Assembly (NCBI GenBank): GCA_013001595.1
Contig: JABDMH010000056.1
Location: 124,001 to 188,000, forward strand
Direction of reading: 5' to 3'
From: Saprospiraceae bacterium
GTDB taxonomy: Bacteria; Bacteroidota; Bacteroidia; Chitinophagales; Saprospiraceae
Length of the DNA stretch: 64,000 nucleotides
Shown: piece by piece, positions 1 to 8,582 of the stretch
Layout of the letters: each line of letters begins with the position of its first letter
How positions within the stretch are numbered: the first letter of the stretch is position 1
Program-made: the position numbers and the translations under genes
Notes under the pieces: model-generated
Databases searched by the model: none
Told to the model about the DNA's origin: nothing
What the model saw: only the letters and a program-made list of their open reading frames with translations

Positions 1-1
1 T

Positions 2-988
2 CAGTCGATTCAGCGTATGTGTGCAGAGTACACGATAGAAAATACGGTGACGGTGTTCAACCTAGATTCTGACGACATTAAGGGGCAGATCATTGGTAGA
101 GAGGGTCGAAACATTAGGGCGCTTGAAGCTGCAACCGGTGCAGAAATTGTGGTAGATGATACCCCCGAGGCCATTGTCATTTCCAGCTTCGATCCCATTA
201 GGAGAGAGCTTTGTAGGCTTTCCTTAAAACGCTTAGTAGCGGATGGTCGCATTCACCCAGCACGCATCGAAGAGGTTGTGGGTAAAACCAGAAAGCAACT
301 GGAGGAGCAAATTGTGGAAATAGGAGAACGTACAGTTATTGAGCTCGATGTGCATGGCCTCAATCCAGCCCTGGTACGTATGGTAGGAAGAATGCGATTT
401 AGATCTTCCTATGGACAAAACTTATTAAAACATAGTATTGAAACTGCTAATTTATGTGCCATCATGGCTGCCGAATTGGGGCTCAGTCGCAAGCAGACCA
501 AATTGGCTAAAAGAGCAGGACTCCTCCACGACCTCGGCAAGGTGGCAGAGGAAGAAACCGAACTCTCTCATGCCATCCTAGGTATGGAAATGTGTGAAAA
601 ATATAAAGAACATCCAGCAGTCTGTAATGCCGTAGGGGCTCATCATGATGAAGTGGAGATGAACAACATCATCTCACCGATTGTCCAGGCATGCGATGCC
701 ATTTCTGGTGCACGACCAGGTGCCAGGAGAGAAATCTTAGAGAGTTATCTTAAGCGCATTGGAGAGCTTGAAGAACTGGCCATGAGTTATGATGGTGTGC
801 AAAAAGCCTTTGCCATGCAAGCTGGCCGAGAACTTCGGGTAATCGTCGAAAGTGAGAAGGTATCGGATGCTTATGCTGATGATTTGAGCTTCATGATCTC
901 ACAGAAGATTCAAGATGAGATGCAATATCCCGGCCAGATTAAAGTAACTGTCATAAGAGAAAAGCGAGCAGTCTCAGTGGCAAAATAG
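2..988 (+). CDS. rny: Ribonuclease Y (5' partial)
   Basis: Endoribonuclease that starts mRNA decay, normally held at the inner membrane by an N-terminal helix. The reading frame is open to the left edge, so the N-terminal membrane anchor and coiled coil lie outside the window; the first ATG at 17 is internal, because family-conserved sequence precedes it. A KH RNA-binding domain is visible near the start (core [13 protein letters not shown]), followed by an HD phosphohydrolase domain with a conserved His in [11 protein letters not shown] and the metal-binding pair in LLHDLGK, and the family C-terminal region ending at VTVIREKRA. The stop codon TAG directly abuts the stop codon of convergent pheT. 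Identification is secure; only the start is missing. Confidence 0.96.
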   Translation, partial: QSIQRMCAEYTIENTVTVFNLDSDDIKGQIIGREGRNIRALEAATGAEIVVDDTPEAIVISSFDPIRRELCRLSLKRLVADGRIHPARIEEVVGKTRKQLEEQIVEIGERTVIELDVHGLNPALVRMVGRMRFRSSYGQNLLKHSIETANLCAIMAAELGLSRKQTKLAKRAGLLHDLGKVAEEETELSHAILGMEMCEKYKEHPAVCNAVGAHHDEVEMNNIISPIVQACDAISGARPGARREILESYLKRIGELEELAMSYDGVQKAFAMQAGRELRVIVESEKVSDAYADDLSFMISQKIQDEMQYPGQIKVTVIREKRAVSVAK

Positions 989-3427
989 CTATCTCAGTTT
1001 AGCCCCGAGTTGTTCATTTAGTCGATCACTTATTCGTTTGATCATGACATCCACCCCTTTGTCAGAAAGGGTTTTATGCTTGTCTCGGAAGGTCATGCTA
1101 ATCGCATAGGATTTCGTATCATCACCAAGGACCGAGGTGTCAGTATACACATCAAATAGGTCGATGGAGGCTAGCAATGCCCCTCCTTGCTTGATGACAA
1201 TGTCCTTAATGGCATTGAAGGTCACATTTTTGTTCACAACCAGTGAAAGGTCTCTTCGGACGCTAGGAAATTTACTGATGGGTTTTACGGTCACATTGTC
1301 AATGTTTACAATCTTCATGACTTCATCCCAGTCGAATTCGAGATAATGGATTGTACCTTTAGCATTCATCCCTTTCACCAATGTACTACGAACGATACCT
1401 AGACTAGCTATGACATGATCCTTGTGTAGATAGTCTAAGCCGTCCTGCAGATAGCTATTTCTTGTCTTTTTAGCAGCTTTTGTGTCTATGCCGAGTAGGG
1501 CCATTACCTGTTCAGCCACCGATTTAAGAATGAAGTATTCATGAGAAGCTTCTAGCGAAGGTATTAGCCATGACTCTTTGACCCACCCTTCTAAGGCAAC
1601 GGCAAGCTTGTAAGACTCTAGATATGCACCATCAGCCTTGGAGTAGCTTTTCCCAAATTCGAAGAGACGCAAATTCGATTGCTGCCTATGCTGATTGTGT
1701 CGAATGGCTTCCAGCACACTCATTAGCATTTCTGGCCGCATCACCTCAACCTGTACGTTGGAAGTATTATTGATGCGGACCAATTTATCTCCATCGAGGT
1801 TAAAGATTTCCTCAGCATATTTCTTGTCCACCATCGACATATTCATCATCTCCTGAAAACCAATGGAAGCCAAGTGGTCAGCTATTCTATTGCGGATCAA
1901 TGTAGGATCGGGTCTATTTGTGGTATTGATGGCAAAATGCATGCGACTTGGAACTGGGACCCTATTGTATCCATATACCCTTAGAACTTCTTCGATCAAG
2001 TCGGCCTCTCGGGTTACATCAGACTTGTCTGTTGGCACCTTAACCTCTAAGAACTTCTTCTCTACTCGTTTTACGTCCATAGCCATAGCACTCAATATTT
2101 CGATCACTCTCTCCTCAGGTATGTCCGTACCTACCAAATTATTTAGGCGCTCAGAAGAAAGACGGATAGTCTTGGGAGTTACTGGATTTGGGTAAATGTC
2201 AACGATCTCTGAGGCGATGATTCCCCCGGCAAGCTCTTTGATCAACAGTGCAGCTCTCTTTAGTGCAAACACGCAGATGTTTGGATCACTTCCCTTTTCA
2301 AATACCTTGGCCGCATCAGAAAAAAGGAGATGTCTAGTGCTGGTTCTTCGAATCCACTTGCTGTCAAAATGAGCAGACTCAAGGAAAATACGTTGAGTTT
2401 TCGCAGTCACTCCTGATGCAATCCCTCCAAAGACACCCGCAATACACATTCCTTTGTCCTGACCATCACAAATCATCAAATCACCGTCAGAAAGTCTGCG
2501 AGTTTGCTCGTCGAGAGAAATGAATTCAGTACCCTCGGGCAGTGCCTTTACTCGTATCGTTTGATCTGAGATCTGGTCAAGATCGAATGCATGAAGTGGT
2601 TGACCCAATTCATGAAGCACAAAGTTGGTAGCGTCTACGATGTTATTGATGGGTCGGACTCCCACGGAGAACAATTTATCCTGAAGCCATTTGGGGGACT
2701 CCGAGACTGTAATGCCATCTATCGACACGCCTGCATATCTGGGACAGGCTTCAAAATCTTTTACTTCTACTTCGACTGGGAGATTCTTTTGGTCTATTTG
2801 CCAGGTATCCACCTCTGGCAAGCGTATTTTTCCATTGTGACCATAGTTGATCTGTAGTGCTGCCACCAAATCCTTAGCGACGCCCACATGTGATGTGGCA
2901 TCGGATCGATTGGGGGTAAGTCCTATGTCATATATAATGTCACTTGAGATCTCAAAGTATTCCCTGGCGGGAGTACCGGGTGTCGCTTTTGCATTTAGCA
3001 CCATGATTCCATCGTGGTTGCTTCCCAAGCCGAGTTCATCTTCAGCACATATCATGCCCTGAGATATTTCACCCCTTATTTTGCCTTTTTTGATTTTCCA
3101 CGACTTACCATTTTCAGTGTACAATGTGGTCCCAATGGTGGCTACCGCAACTTTCTGTCCTGCTGCAACATTGGGTGCACCGCACACGATCTGTACATTT
3201 TCTGGCAATCCGATATTGACTTCTGTTAGGGAAAGACGATCGGCATTGGGATGCTTACCACAACTTAACACTTCACCTACTACTACTCCTTCCAATCCTC
3301 CTTTCACAGTTTCTTGCATCTCCATACCTTCTACTTCTAAACCGATTTCGGTTAGAATATCACTCAGCTCTTCGGGACTTTGTTCCAGCTCTAAGTAGTC
3401 TTGCAACCAATTGAATGAGATCTTCAT
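989..3427 (-). CDS. pheT: Phenylalanyl-tRNA synthetase beta subunit
   Basis: Beta chain of the alpha2-beta2 enzyme that charges tRNA-Phe; it carries the editing site and tRNA-binding modules. The 812-residue length is typical. The start MKISFNWLQDYLE is the family N-terminus. A tRNA-binding (EMAP-like) domain follows at about residues 40-155, then the B3/B4 editing domain, the B5 domain and a C-terminal ferredoxin-fold anticodon-binding domain (FPSVRRDLSLVV onward). pheS is not in this window. It converges on rny with zero intergenic bases, so no terminator can lie between them outside coding sequence. The upstream 106 bp separate it from the Omp28-like gene on the same strand. Confidence 0.97.
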   Translation of the reverse strand: MKISFNWLQDYLELEQSPEELSDILTEIGLEVEGMEMQETVKGGLEGVVVGEVLSCGKHPNADRLSLTEVNIGLPENVQIVCGAPNVAAGQKVAVATIGTTLYTENGKSWKIKKGKIRGEISQGMICAEDELGLGSNHDGIMVLNAKATPGTPAREYFEISSDIIYDIGLTPNRSDATSHVGVAKDLVAALQINYGHNGKIRLPEVDTWQIDQKNLPVEVEVKDFEACPRYAGVSIDGITVSESPKWLQDKLFSVGVRPINNIVDATNFVLHELGQPLHAFDLDQISDQTIRVKALPEGTEFISLDEQTRRLSDGDLMICDGQDKGMCIAGVFGGIASGVTAKTQRIFLESAHFDSKWIRRTSTRHLLFSDAAKVFEKGSDPNICVFALKRAALLIKELAGGIIASEIVDIYPNPVTPKTIRLSSERLNNLVGTDIPEERVIEILSAMAMDVKRVEKKFLEVKVPTDKSDVTREADLIEEVLRVYGYNRVPVPSRMHFAINTTNRPDPTLIRNRIADHLASIGFQEMMNMSMVDKKYAEEIFNLDGDKLVRINNTSNVQVEVMRPEMLMSVLEAIRHNQHRQQSNLRLFEFGKSYSKADGAYLESYKLAVALEGWVKESWLIPSLEASHEYFILKSVAEQVMALLGIDTKAAKKTRNSYLQDGLDYLHKDHVIASLGIVRSTLVKGMNAKGTIHYLEFDWDEVMKIVNIDNVTVKPISKFPSVRRDLSLVVNKNVTFNAIKDIVIKQGGALLASIDLFDVYTDTSVLGDDTKSYAISMTFRDKHKTLSDKGVDVMIKRISDRLNEQLGAKLR

Positions 3428-3533
3428 TGCCTATGATTAGTGAGTGGGCAAAGATAGTGAACTTAAACAGGGTGGCCATGTGTTCGACTGGCCAAACTTA
3501 TGTACTGAGGGCTGGAAATCAAAATTTGGGGGA

Positions 3534-4376
3534 TTATTGAGCTAGCGGTTCCTCATGAGCTTGTAGGATCTCATAGCTGCCCTCTGTGTCTACAGAAGCG
3601 TATACCACTAGATGGCATTTGTCCGCCCTCCACCATCCATCTTCAGCTGGAAGTGTGAATTGGTAGGATTGCTCATAAGGGAGGAATGCTTCGGCATAAT
3701 TGGTAAGTAAATCTCCACTAGGTGAGGAAAGCATGACTCGCATTACATACTTGTGGACATAATCAATGACTTTGCCTGTTGGCGATGCTCGATCAGCTTG
3801 CGGGTCAATGATTCCATCCTCCTTAATGAGTACCGATAGTCGAATACCGTCTACAATTTCTTCTAGCGGCAAAATGGTGGCCTTTAGGTCAAGAATCCTT
3901 GTTTCAGGATCGTAAGTCTGAACAAGACTAATGTTCACTTTAGCAGGTTTATCCAGTTCATCTGCTACCAGACTAGCCCACTTGCTGGCAAAGGACTGAA
4001 AGGACTGTCCCTGCTTCACACGATTGACCACCGCAGACGGATAGCCGATCGGATTTCCCAGAATACTTAGTAATTGATCACCTTCTTCTGTAGAAAAGTC
4101 GTACCTGCTATCAGGATAGGGCGATGCAAAATCTCCTGCGTGGATGGTCACGATGATCAAATTTTCAGCATAGATGGCTTTGAGGTTTTCCAAATCTTGA
4201 GTCCCTTGCGGACAATTTGGACAGAGTGCTCCGGAAAATTCTTCCACTAAAACCTTTCGATCGCTTTCGGTAGGTTTAATTAGTGTATACGTGGGAGGGT
4301 CTTTCTCACAACTCCAGTGAAAAATACTTAATAAGACCAAACATGTTAAAATCAATCTTGTCATTGCTGATCTCAT
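3534..4376 (-). CDS. Omp28-related lipoprotein with thioredoxin-like motif
   Basis: Predicted outer-membrane-associated lipoprotein of the Omp28-related family of Bacteroidota. The N-terminus is a lipoprotein signal (hydrophobic run ending in FHWSC, Cys about residue 23). A thioredoxin-like segment follows, VLVEEFSGALCPNCPQG, with a CPNC dithiol motif, matching the family's redox-like fold; the C-terminal half is beta-rich. Its start codon shares one base with the stop of the upstream DUF6029 gene (TAATG), so the two are probably translationally coupled; an internal ATG at 4364 is an alternative start. The pairing with DUF6029 and the divergent TlpA-like gene suggests a shared envelope role. 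The biochemical function is unknown. Confidence 0.85.
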   Translation of the reverse strand: MRSAMTRLILTCLVLLSIFHWSCEKDPPTYTLIKPTESDRKVLVEEFSGALCPNCPQGTQDLENLKAIYAENLIIVTIHAGDFASPYPDSRYDFSTEEGDQLLSILGNPIGYPSAVVNRVKQGQSFQSFASKWASLVADELDKPAKVNISLVQTYDPETRILDLKATILPLEEIVDGIRLSVLIKEDGIIDPQADRASPTGKVIDYVHKYVMRVMLSSPSGDLLTNYAEAFLPYEQSYQFTLPAEDGWWRADKCHLVVYASVDTEGSYEILQAHEEPLAQ

Positions 4377-5995
4377 TAAAAGGTGGAGGATAAACCTAAC
4401 TTGACGCCGCTAAAGGCAGGCTCAAGACGACATATTCCTCCGGCGCAAACTACTCCTTCCACTTGTTTCACATAGCTCAGTGCCAATCGAGTGGCCTTAT
4501 GTACAAAGGTAATGTCGGCGCGGGGATAATGAATTTTTTCAGTTTTTTTGGGCTTGATATTATACATGTCAGATAGAGCAAATGACCATTTTGGGGCTAA
4601 GGTGTATTCGACCAAGGCAAACGTCCAGCTCCCAAAATCTTCTTGAGAATTCATGTATTGAGCTTCGATTCGCAGAGTTCTACGCTTCTTAAATTTGCGC
4701 AGTATTTCAAAATAGGGAATCCAAGTCTTGACCATCGGCACCCCGGATTTGCCTTCATATATCGCCTGATTATAGCGTTGCAACTGGAGACCAAAGGTGT
4801 AAAGTTGCCTGCTAGATCGGCGTAAGTGAAACTCATGGTCGAGCTCTCTGTATAGTAGCTGCCCAGAGAGGTCTGAGATTGTAGAGAAGTACTGTTCTAG
4901 TTTCCACTTCTTAGAAAGTGTGTATCTCAACTCGAGTTGCCAGGCATTTTCTGATATTTCTCGTGCCGCAGGAACATATCGTGATTTTAGACGAAAGGAA
5001 TTGACACGGGTCATTGGTGGCAGAAAATTGATTAGACCTCTATTTAGGGTCGTAAATGGATCTGCCCGAAAAGTGAAATTTTTAGTGCGTTTATGCTCCA
5101 ACGTAGCACCAAAACCCTTGACACCGTAGCTGATAGAATTATAAAGCACTGATCCATCTTCGTTGCGGAATTTGCCCAATGTGTTATCACCTGTATACAG
5201 GAGTCGATCGGCATCGGCATCAAAGAAAATACCTCGCTTCTTGAAAGCCGCCTCACTATACCAGGCAATTGGTCCGATGGAGAGTGTATTGTAGAATGTG
5301 AAGGCATATGAATGATGGAAAAATCCGATGCTATCCTTTGGGGTGTAATTCTGCAAAGTGCTAATTAAGTCATCAACTTGCTTATTGGACCAGGTTCGAT
5401 CAATGATGCCAAATCCAGGCACCAAGGATATGGCTTTTTCACTGCCCAAAGAGACAAAACCTTCGATTGAGGCCCCTTTGATAATACTGCTATAGGTTGA
5501 GAATAGGTTTTTTTGTCTTCCCCCAAAAGCTTTTAGTGTAAGATTGGAACCCAATTGATACTCGATCGATCCTCCACGCAAAGCATTATCAATAAGTAAA
5601 GGACGTTGTTCATAAGATCTAAATATCAGACCCGAGCCAATTTGATCATAAATGTATCCGACCTGTAGATAGAGAGACTTCCACCGCTTGCGTATGTGCC
5701 ATCGACCAATACCTTCATCACTATAGGAGTCGGTCGGATTAAGCAAGTTGGAATTAATGAAGAGGTCTCCTCTTATACCGAAGTCGAATCCCTTAATCTT
5801 ATAATTTAGGTCTAACCATGCATCTGCTCCAAATTTTTCCGACTCATATTGTGGTGTATTAGCTGCACCAATGCGCTCATCTTTGATGAAAGCATTGGCA
5901 CCCAATTGCAACTGACCAGTAAACACCCCCTTATCCTGCGACCATACTCCACAGGCACATGCCGAAAAGAATGCTATTGAGATGATTCGGATCAT
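4376..5995 (-). CDS. DUF6029 family outer-membrane protein
   Basis: A 539-residue protein with a Sec signal peptide (MIRIISIAFFSACACGVWSQ) followed by long alternating aromatic and hydrophobic stretches ending in an aromatic C-terminus (GLSSTF), as in outer-membrane beta-barrels. It resembles the DUF6029 family of Bacteroidota, whose members commonly sit beside Omp28-like genes. First gene of a two-gene minus-strand operon with the Omp28-like lipoprotein (1-base overlap). It is divergent from the TlpA-like gene across 113 bp containing a 10-bp perfect palindrome CGCCATGGCG at 6073-6082, which could be a shared operator. No enzymatic motif is seen; a barrel or scaffold for the lipoprotein is an inference. 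Confidence 0.8.
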   Translation of the reverse strand: MIRIISIAFFSACACGVWSQDKGVFTGQLQLGANAFIKDERIGAANTPQYESEKFGADAWLDLNYKIKGFDFGIRGDLFINSNLLNPTDSYSDEGIGRWHIRKRWKSLYLQVGYIYDQIGSGLIFRSYEQRPLLIDNALRGGSIEYQLGSNLTLKAFGGRQKNLFSTYSSIIKGASIEGFVSLGSEKAISLVPGFGIIDRTWSNKQVDDLISTLQNYTPKDSIGFFHHSYAFTFYNTLSIGPIAWYSEAAFKKRGIFFDADADRLLYTGDNTLGKFRNEDGSVLYNSISYGVKGFGATLEHKRTKNFTFRADPFTTLNRGLINFLPPMTRVNSFRLKSRYVPAAREISENAWQLELRYTLSKKWKLEQYFSTISDLSGQLLYRELDHEFHLRRSSRQLYTFGLQLQRYNQAIYEGKSGVPMVKTWIPYFEILRKFKKRRTLRIEAQYMNSQEDFGSWTFALVEYTLAPKWSFALSDMYNIKPKKTEKIHYPRADITFVHKATRLALSYVKQVEGVVCAGGICRLEPAFSGVKLGLSSTF

Positions 5996-6108
5996 GGTAC
6001 GTTTTTGGTTATTGTCTCGTTAAAGTAAGGCTGGAAGTTCCATCTAATTTGGATCTTTAACCTAACTTTAAACGCCATGGCGGTCTAATTTTATCGATAT
6101 GGAATGCC

Positions 6109-6627
6109 ATGATTAGAAACGATACAAATATGCGCACTGTTATTGAGCTTTTGACCTTCATGGGATTAATTTTAATATATTCAGCGGTTTCTGGACAGGC
6201 CACACTGCCAGACATTCAAGTCAGGACTCTTGATGGTAAGTCCGTGAATATCAATGACATCGCCCAGGAAGGTCAGATTACCGTGATCAATTTTTGGGCC
6301 ACTTGGTGTCATCCCTGTAAGAAAGAGTTGGATGCGATAGCAGAGATATTTCCCGATTGGGAAGATGACTATGGTTTGCAACTTGTCGCCGTTTCTGTAG
6401 ATGATGCCAGGGCACTTGCCAAGGTTGGACCTTTAGTGGCGGAAAAGGATTGGCCATATACTGTAGTTACTGATTCAAATCAACAGCTTATGCGGGCTCT
6501 GCAGTTTCAGTCGGTTCCGCATACCCTTCTATTGAATCAACAGGGAGAGATCGTGTACACCCATTCTGGTTATTTACCAGGTGATGAAGAAACCCTCGAA
6601 GAGGAAATTGCAGCACTAGCAAGATAG
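6109..6627 (+). CDS. TlpA-like thioredoxin family protein
   Basis: Secreted or periplasmic thiol-disulfide oxidoreductase of the TlpA/AhpC-TSA group. A signal peptide (MRTVIELLTFMGLILIYSAVSGQ) precedes a thioredoxin fold with the catalytic motif WATWCHPCKKEL and the cis-proline region QSVPHTLLL. At 172 residues it is a single-domain member. The ATG at 6109 is used here; the ATG at 6130 would give a more compact signal peptide. The gene is divergent from the DUF6029-Omp28 operon, and since the Omp28-like protein also carries a CxxC motif, a common role in envelope thiol chemistry is reasonable. Candidate -7 boxes TAACTTTA (6063) and TAATTTTA (6086) lie upstream. Confidence 0.85.
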   Translation: MIRNDTNMRTVIELLTFMGLILIYSAVSGQATLPDIQVRTLDGKSVNINDIAQEGQITVINFWATWCHPCKKELDAIAEIFPDWEDDYGLQLVAVSVDDARALAKVGPLVAEKDWPYTVVTDSNQQLMRALQFQSVPHTLLLNQQGEIVYTHSGYLPGDEETLEEEIAALAR

Positions 6628-6657
6628 AAACTTCTCAAACTCTACCAATGAAATAAA

Positions 6658-7173
6658 ATGATCTGGCAGCCACATCTTACCAATAAATGGGTTAAGATCA
6701 GACCACTGCATCATGCTGATTTCGATGCCCTATTTCAAGTGGCTAAGGATCCATTAGTATGGGAACAACATCCGTCTAAGAAGCGAAGTACCTTGGATGG
6801 TTTCGGTGTTTTCTTCAGGGAGTCACTTGACTCTCAAGGAGCCCTTGTCATCTTAGATCAACAGTCGCAAGTGGTAATCGGAAGCTCACGATTTCAATAT
6901 AGAGACTCTATGGAGGATGCCGTGGAAATTGGTTGGACATTTCTAGCAAGAAAATATTGGGGAGGTAAATACAACCTAGCCGTAAAAAGTCTGATGATGA
7001 CATATGCATTTGAACACGTAAGCAAGGTTGTTCTTTTTATTGATCGTGAAAATATTCGGTCACAGAAGGCAGCGGGTAAAATCGGTGCTTCACAGATTTT
7101 TGATCAAACCTTGCTAAGGTTAGCGGGAAAATCACCTGATACTATGGCTTTTACCATGTTGAGGACTACATAA
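6658..7173 (+). CDS. GNAT family N-acetyltransferase (RimJ-like)
   Basis: A 171-residue single-domain acetyl-CoA-dependent acetyltransferase. The opening KWVKIRPLHHADFDALFQVA is typical of the RimJ/RimL-like branch; motif A appears as AVEIGWTFLARKYWGGKYNLAVKSLMMTYAF and motif B follows at VVLFIDRENIRSQKAAGKIGA. The substrate cannot be read from sequence; it may be a ribosomal protein N-terminus, an amino acid or a small amine. It starts 30 bp after the TlpA-like stop and is probably cotranscribed with it. Confidence 0.82.
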   Translation: MIWQPHLTNKWVKIRPLHHADFDALFQVAKDPLVWEQHPSKKRSTLDGFGVFFRESLDSQGALVILDQQSQVVIGSSRFQYRDSMEDAVEIGWTFLARKYWGGKYNLAVKSLMMTYAFEHVSKVVLFIDRENIRSQKAAGKIGASQIFDQTLLRLAGKSPDTMAFTMLRTT

Positions 7174-7220
7174 AATGAAGACTCATGCTACGCTAAGTCT
7201 TTGTCACTCCATGCGACATT

Positions 7221-7379
7221 TCATAATTTGTTGATATCGTGTTCTGTACGAGTGGCAGAAGGTATATTGTCATCGAGGGTGTATTCCAGATCTTTCCATA
7301 AACTCTGTGACAATTTGATAATTAGTGCATTCACTTTACTTTCAGACTCTGCGGTGGATATTCTAGTCTTTTTGTTCAT
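7221..7379 (-). CDS. Possible small protein, 52 residues
   Basis: An open frame too short for most gene callers: ATG at 7379-7377, stop at 7221, beginning MNKKTRISTAESESKVNALI and ending EHDINKL. The composition is hydrophilic and the middle could form an amphipathic helix (KVNALIIKLSQSLWKDLEYT). A second short frame with a GTG start (7434-7363, 23 residues, ESEDLDAVSKLKKKLEDEQKD) overlaps its beginning. Both lie on the same strand just downstream of the response regulator at 7466-8095. I do not recognise either; they could be a small operon tail or the remains of a broken gene split by a frameshift. Confidence 0.25.
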   Translation of the reverse strand: MNKKTRISTAESESKVNALIIKLSQSLWKDLEYTLDDNIPSATRTEHDINKL

Positions 7380-7465
7380 CCTCTAGTTTCTTTTTCAACT
7401 TTGACACAGCATCAAGATCCTCCGATTCTTGCACTATGTGTAGCCCGTGCCTATTGGAAAGATAT

Positions 7466-8095
7466 CTAGGTGGTGAGCATTTTGATTATTTTATGCAGGG
7501 CATCTGCGCGATTACTCACCTCCATTTTTTCAAGGAGTTTGCCAATGTGGTATTTAACCGTACTGACAGATATGAACTTGCCTTCGGCAATTTGTGCATT
7601 GGTGAGCCTTTTGCAAATGTCTTGCAACATTTCAAATTCACGAGTCGTAATCTCTTGAGTGGTCATCATGTTGATTTTGGCTGGAGAGATGGCTAGTTTC
7701 TCCAATTCTACACTATGTTTATAGAGTGCTAGCTCTGTTGCAGTAAGGAGATCATGATTGTCAAAAGGCATGACTATATATCCATCTAGCAAGGCCTTTT
7801 TTGCACGTTCCAGCGTACCTCTATCGGAGAGTGCAGTGAGGAAAATCAGGGGTATTTTTTTGCGCTTAAAAACCTCTTCAGCCACTTCTATGCCGTCCTT
7901 ACTACCGTCTATCATGAAGTCGCACAGGATGAGATCTGGTGAATAGATGGATAGATAGCTAAGTGCTTGCTCGCCAACATTTTTAATCGCAGCAATATCA
8001 TAGCCAAGCTTTTTGAGGCGTCGTGCAATGTCATGTGCCACTACGCCCTCATCTTCAATGATGAGGATCGATATGTTTGACGTCGTTGATGTCAT
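7466..8095 (-). CDS. Response regulator, receiver plus LuxR-type HTH
   Basis: A 209-residue response regulator. The receiver domain (about residues 8-125) has the acidic pair ED, the phospho-acceptor Asp59 (LILCDFMIDG) and the switch Thr (FLTA). The C-terminal domain (about 145-205) is a LuxR/NarL-type helix-turn-helix (TTREFEMLQDICKRLTNAQIA then STVKYHIGKLLEKMEVSNR). Oddity: the nearly invariant receiver Lys before Pro-Phe is Met109 here (GYIVMPF), from an ATG codon where AAG would be expected. No cognate kinase is adjacent; the next gene on this strand is a stand-alone LuxR-type HTH protein. Binding targets are unknown. Confidence 0.88.
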   Translation of the reverse strand: MTSTTSNISILIIEDEGVVAHDIARRLKKLGYDIAAIKNVGEQALSYLSIYSPDLILCDFMIDGSKDGIEVAEEVFKRKKIPLIFLTALSDRGTLERAKKALLDGYIVMPFDNHDLLTATELALYKHSVELEKLAISPAKINMMTTQEITTREFEMLQDICKRLTNAQIAEGKFISVSTVKYHIGKLLEKMEVSNRADALHKIIKMLTT

Positions 8096-8165
8096 AGGGA
8101 CACTATGCTAGTTGAAGGACTATAAATATTGGATGGTATGGTGGTGTCAAAAAGCAGGAAGTAAT

Positions 8166-8447
8166 TCACGCACGCTGTTCTGCCTCTAAAATACCGAGTT
8201 CAAAACCTCTACGAACCATACCGGCTAGATTTCGCACATCCAATTTGTCCCCGAGATTTTTCTTGTGTGTGTTTACGGTGTTCGTGGAAATATACAATTC
8301 CTGGGCAATTTCTTTAGAGGTTAGTTCAAAAGCGATCAATCTCAAGATTTGTTGTTCACGTTGAGAGATGGTGTTCAGAAATCTCATTGTATGTCTTTTA
8401 TGGATGAAGGAATACTCAAAGATCAACTGCTGACCGATGGGATTCAC
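8166..8447 (-). CDS. Small LuxR-type HTH protein
   Basis: A 93-residue (or 73-residue, if starting at the second ATG at 8387) protein consisting essentially of one LuxR/GerE helix-turn-helix: SQREQQILRLIAFELTSKEI followed by STNTVNTHKKNLGDKLDVRN. There is no receiver or ligand-binding domain. It lies 70 bp upstream of the receiver-HTH regulator on the same strand, so the two may be coexpressed. It could act as a stand-alone DNA-binding regulator or by heterodimer formation; which one cannot be read from the sequence. Confidence 0.75.
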   Translation of the reverse strand: MNPIGQQLIFEYSFIHKRHTMRFLNTISQREQQILRLIAFELTSKEIAQELYISTNTVNTHKKNLGDKLDVRNLAGMVRRGFELGILEAEQRA

Positions 8448-8582
8448 TATACCTAGGTCTAGTCTTGGCGTTTCTATGGTAAATAGATGTAAAGCAATCG
8501 AGGCAGACGAGATCAGGCTATATGAGTCGCCATGGCACTAACGTCTAGAGCAAATCCCGACAATAAGTTATCGTTAAAGGGA

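Noticed and set aside
1137-3398. Several long open frames on the + strand opposite pheT
   Set aside because: They lie entirely antisense to a well-supported gene, have no family resemblance and are low in expected codon pattern; shadows.
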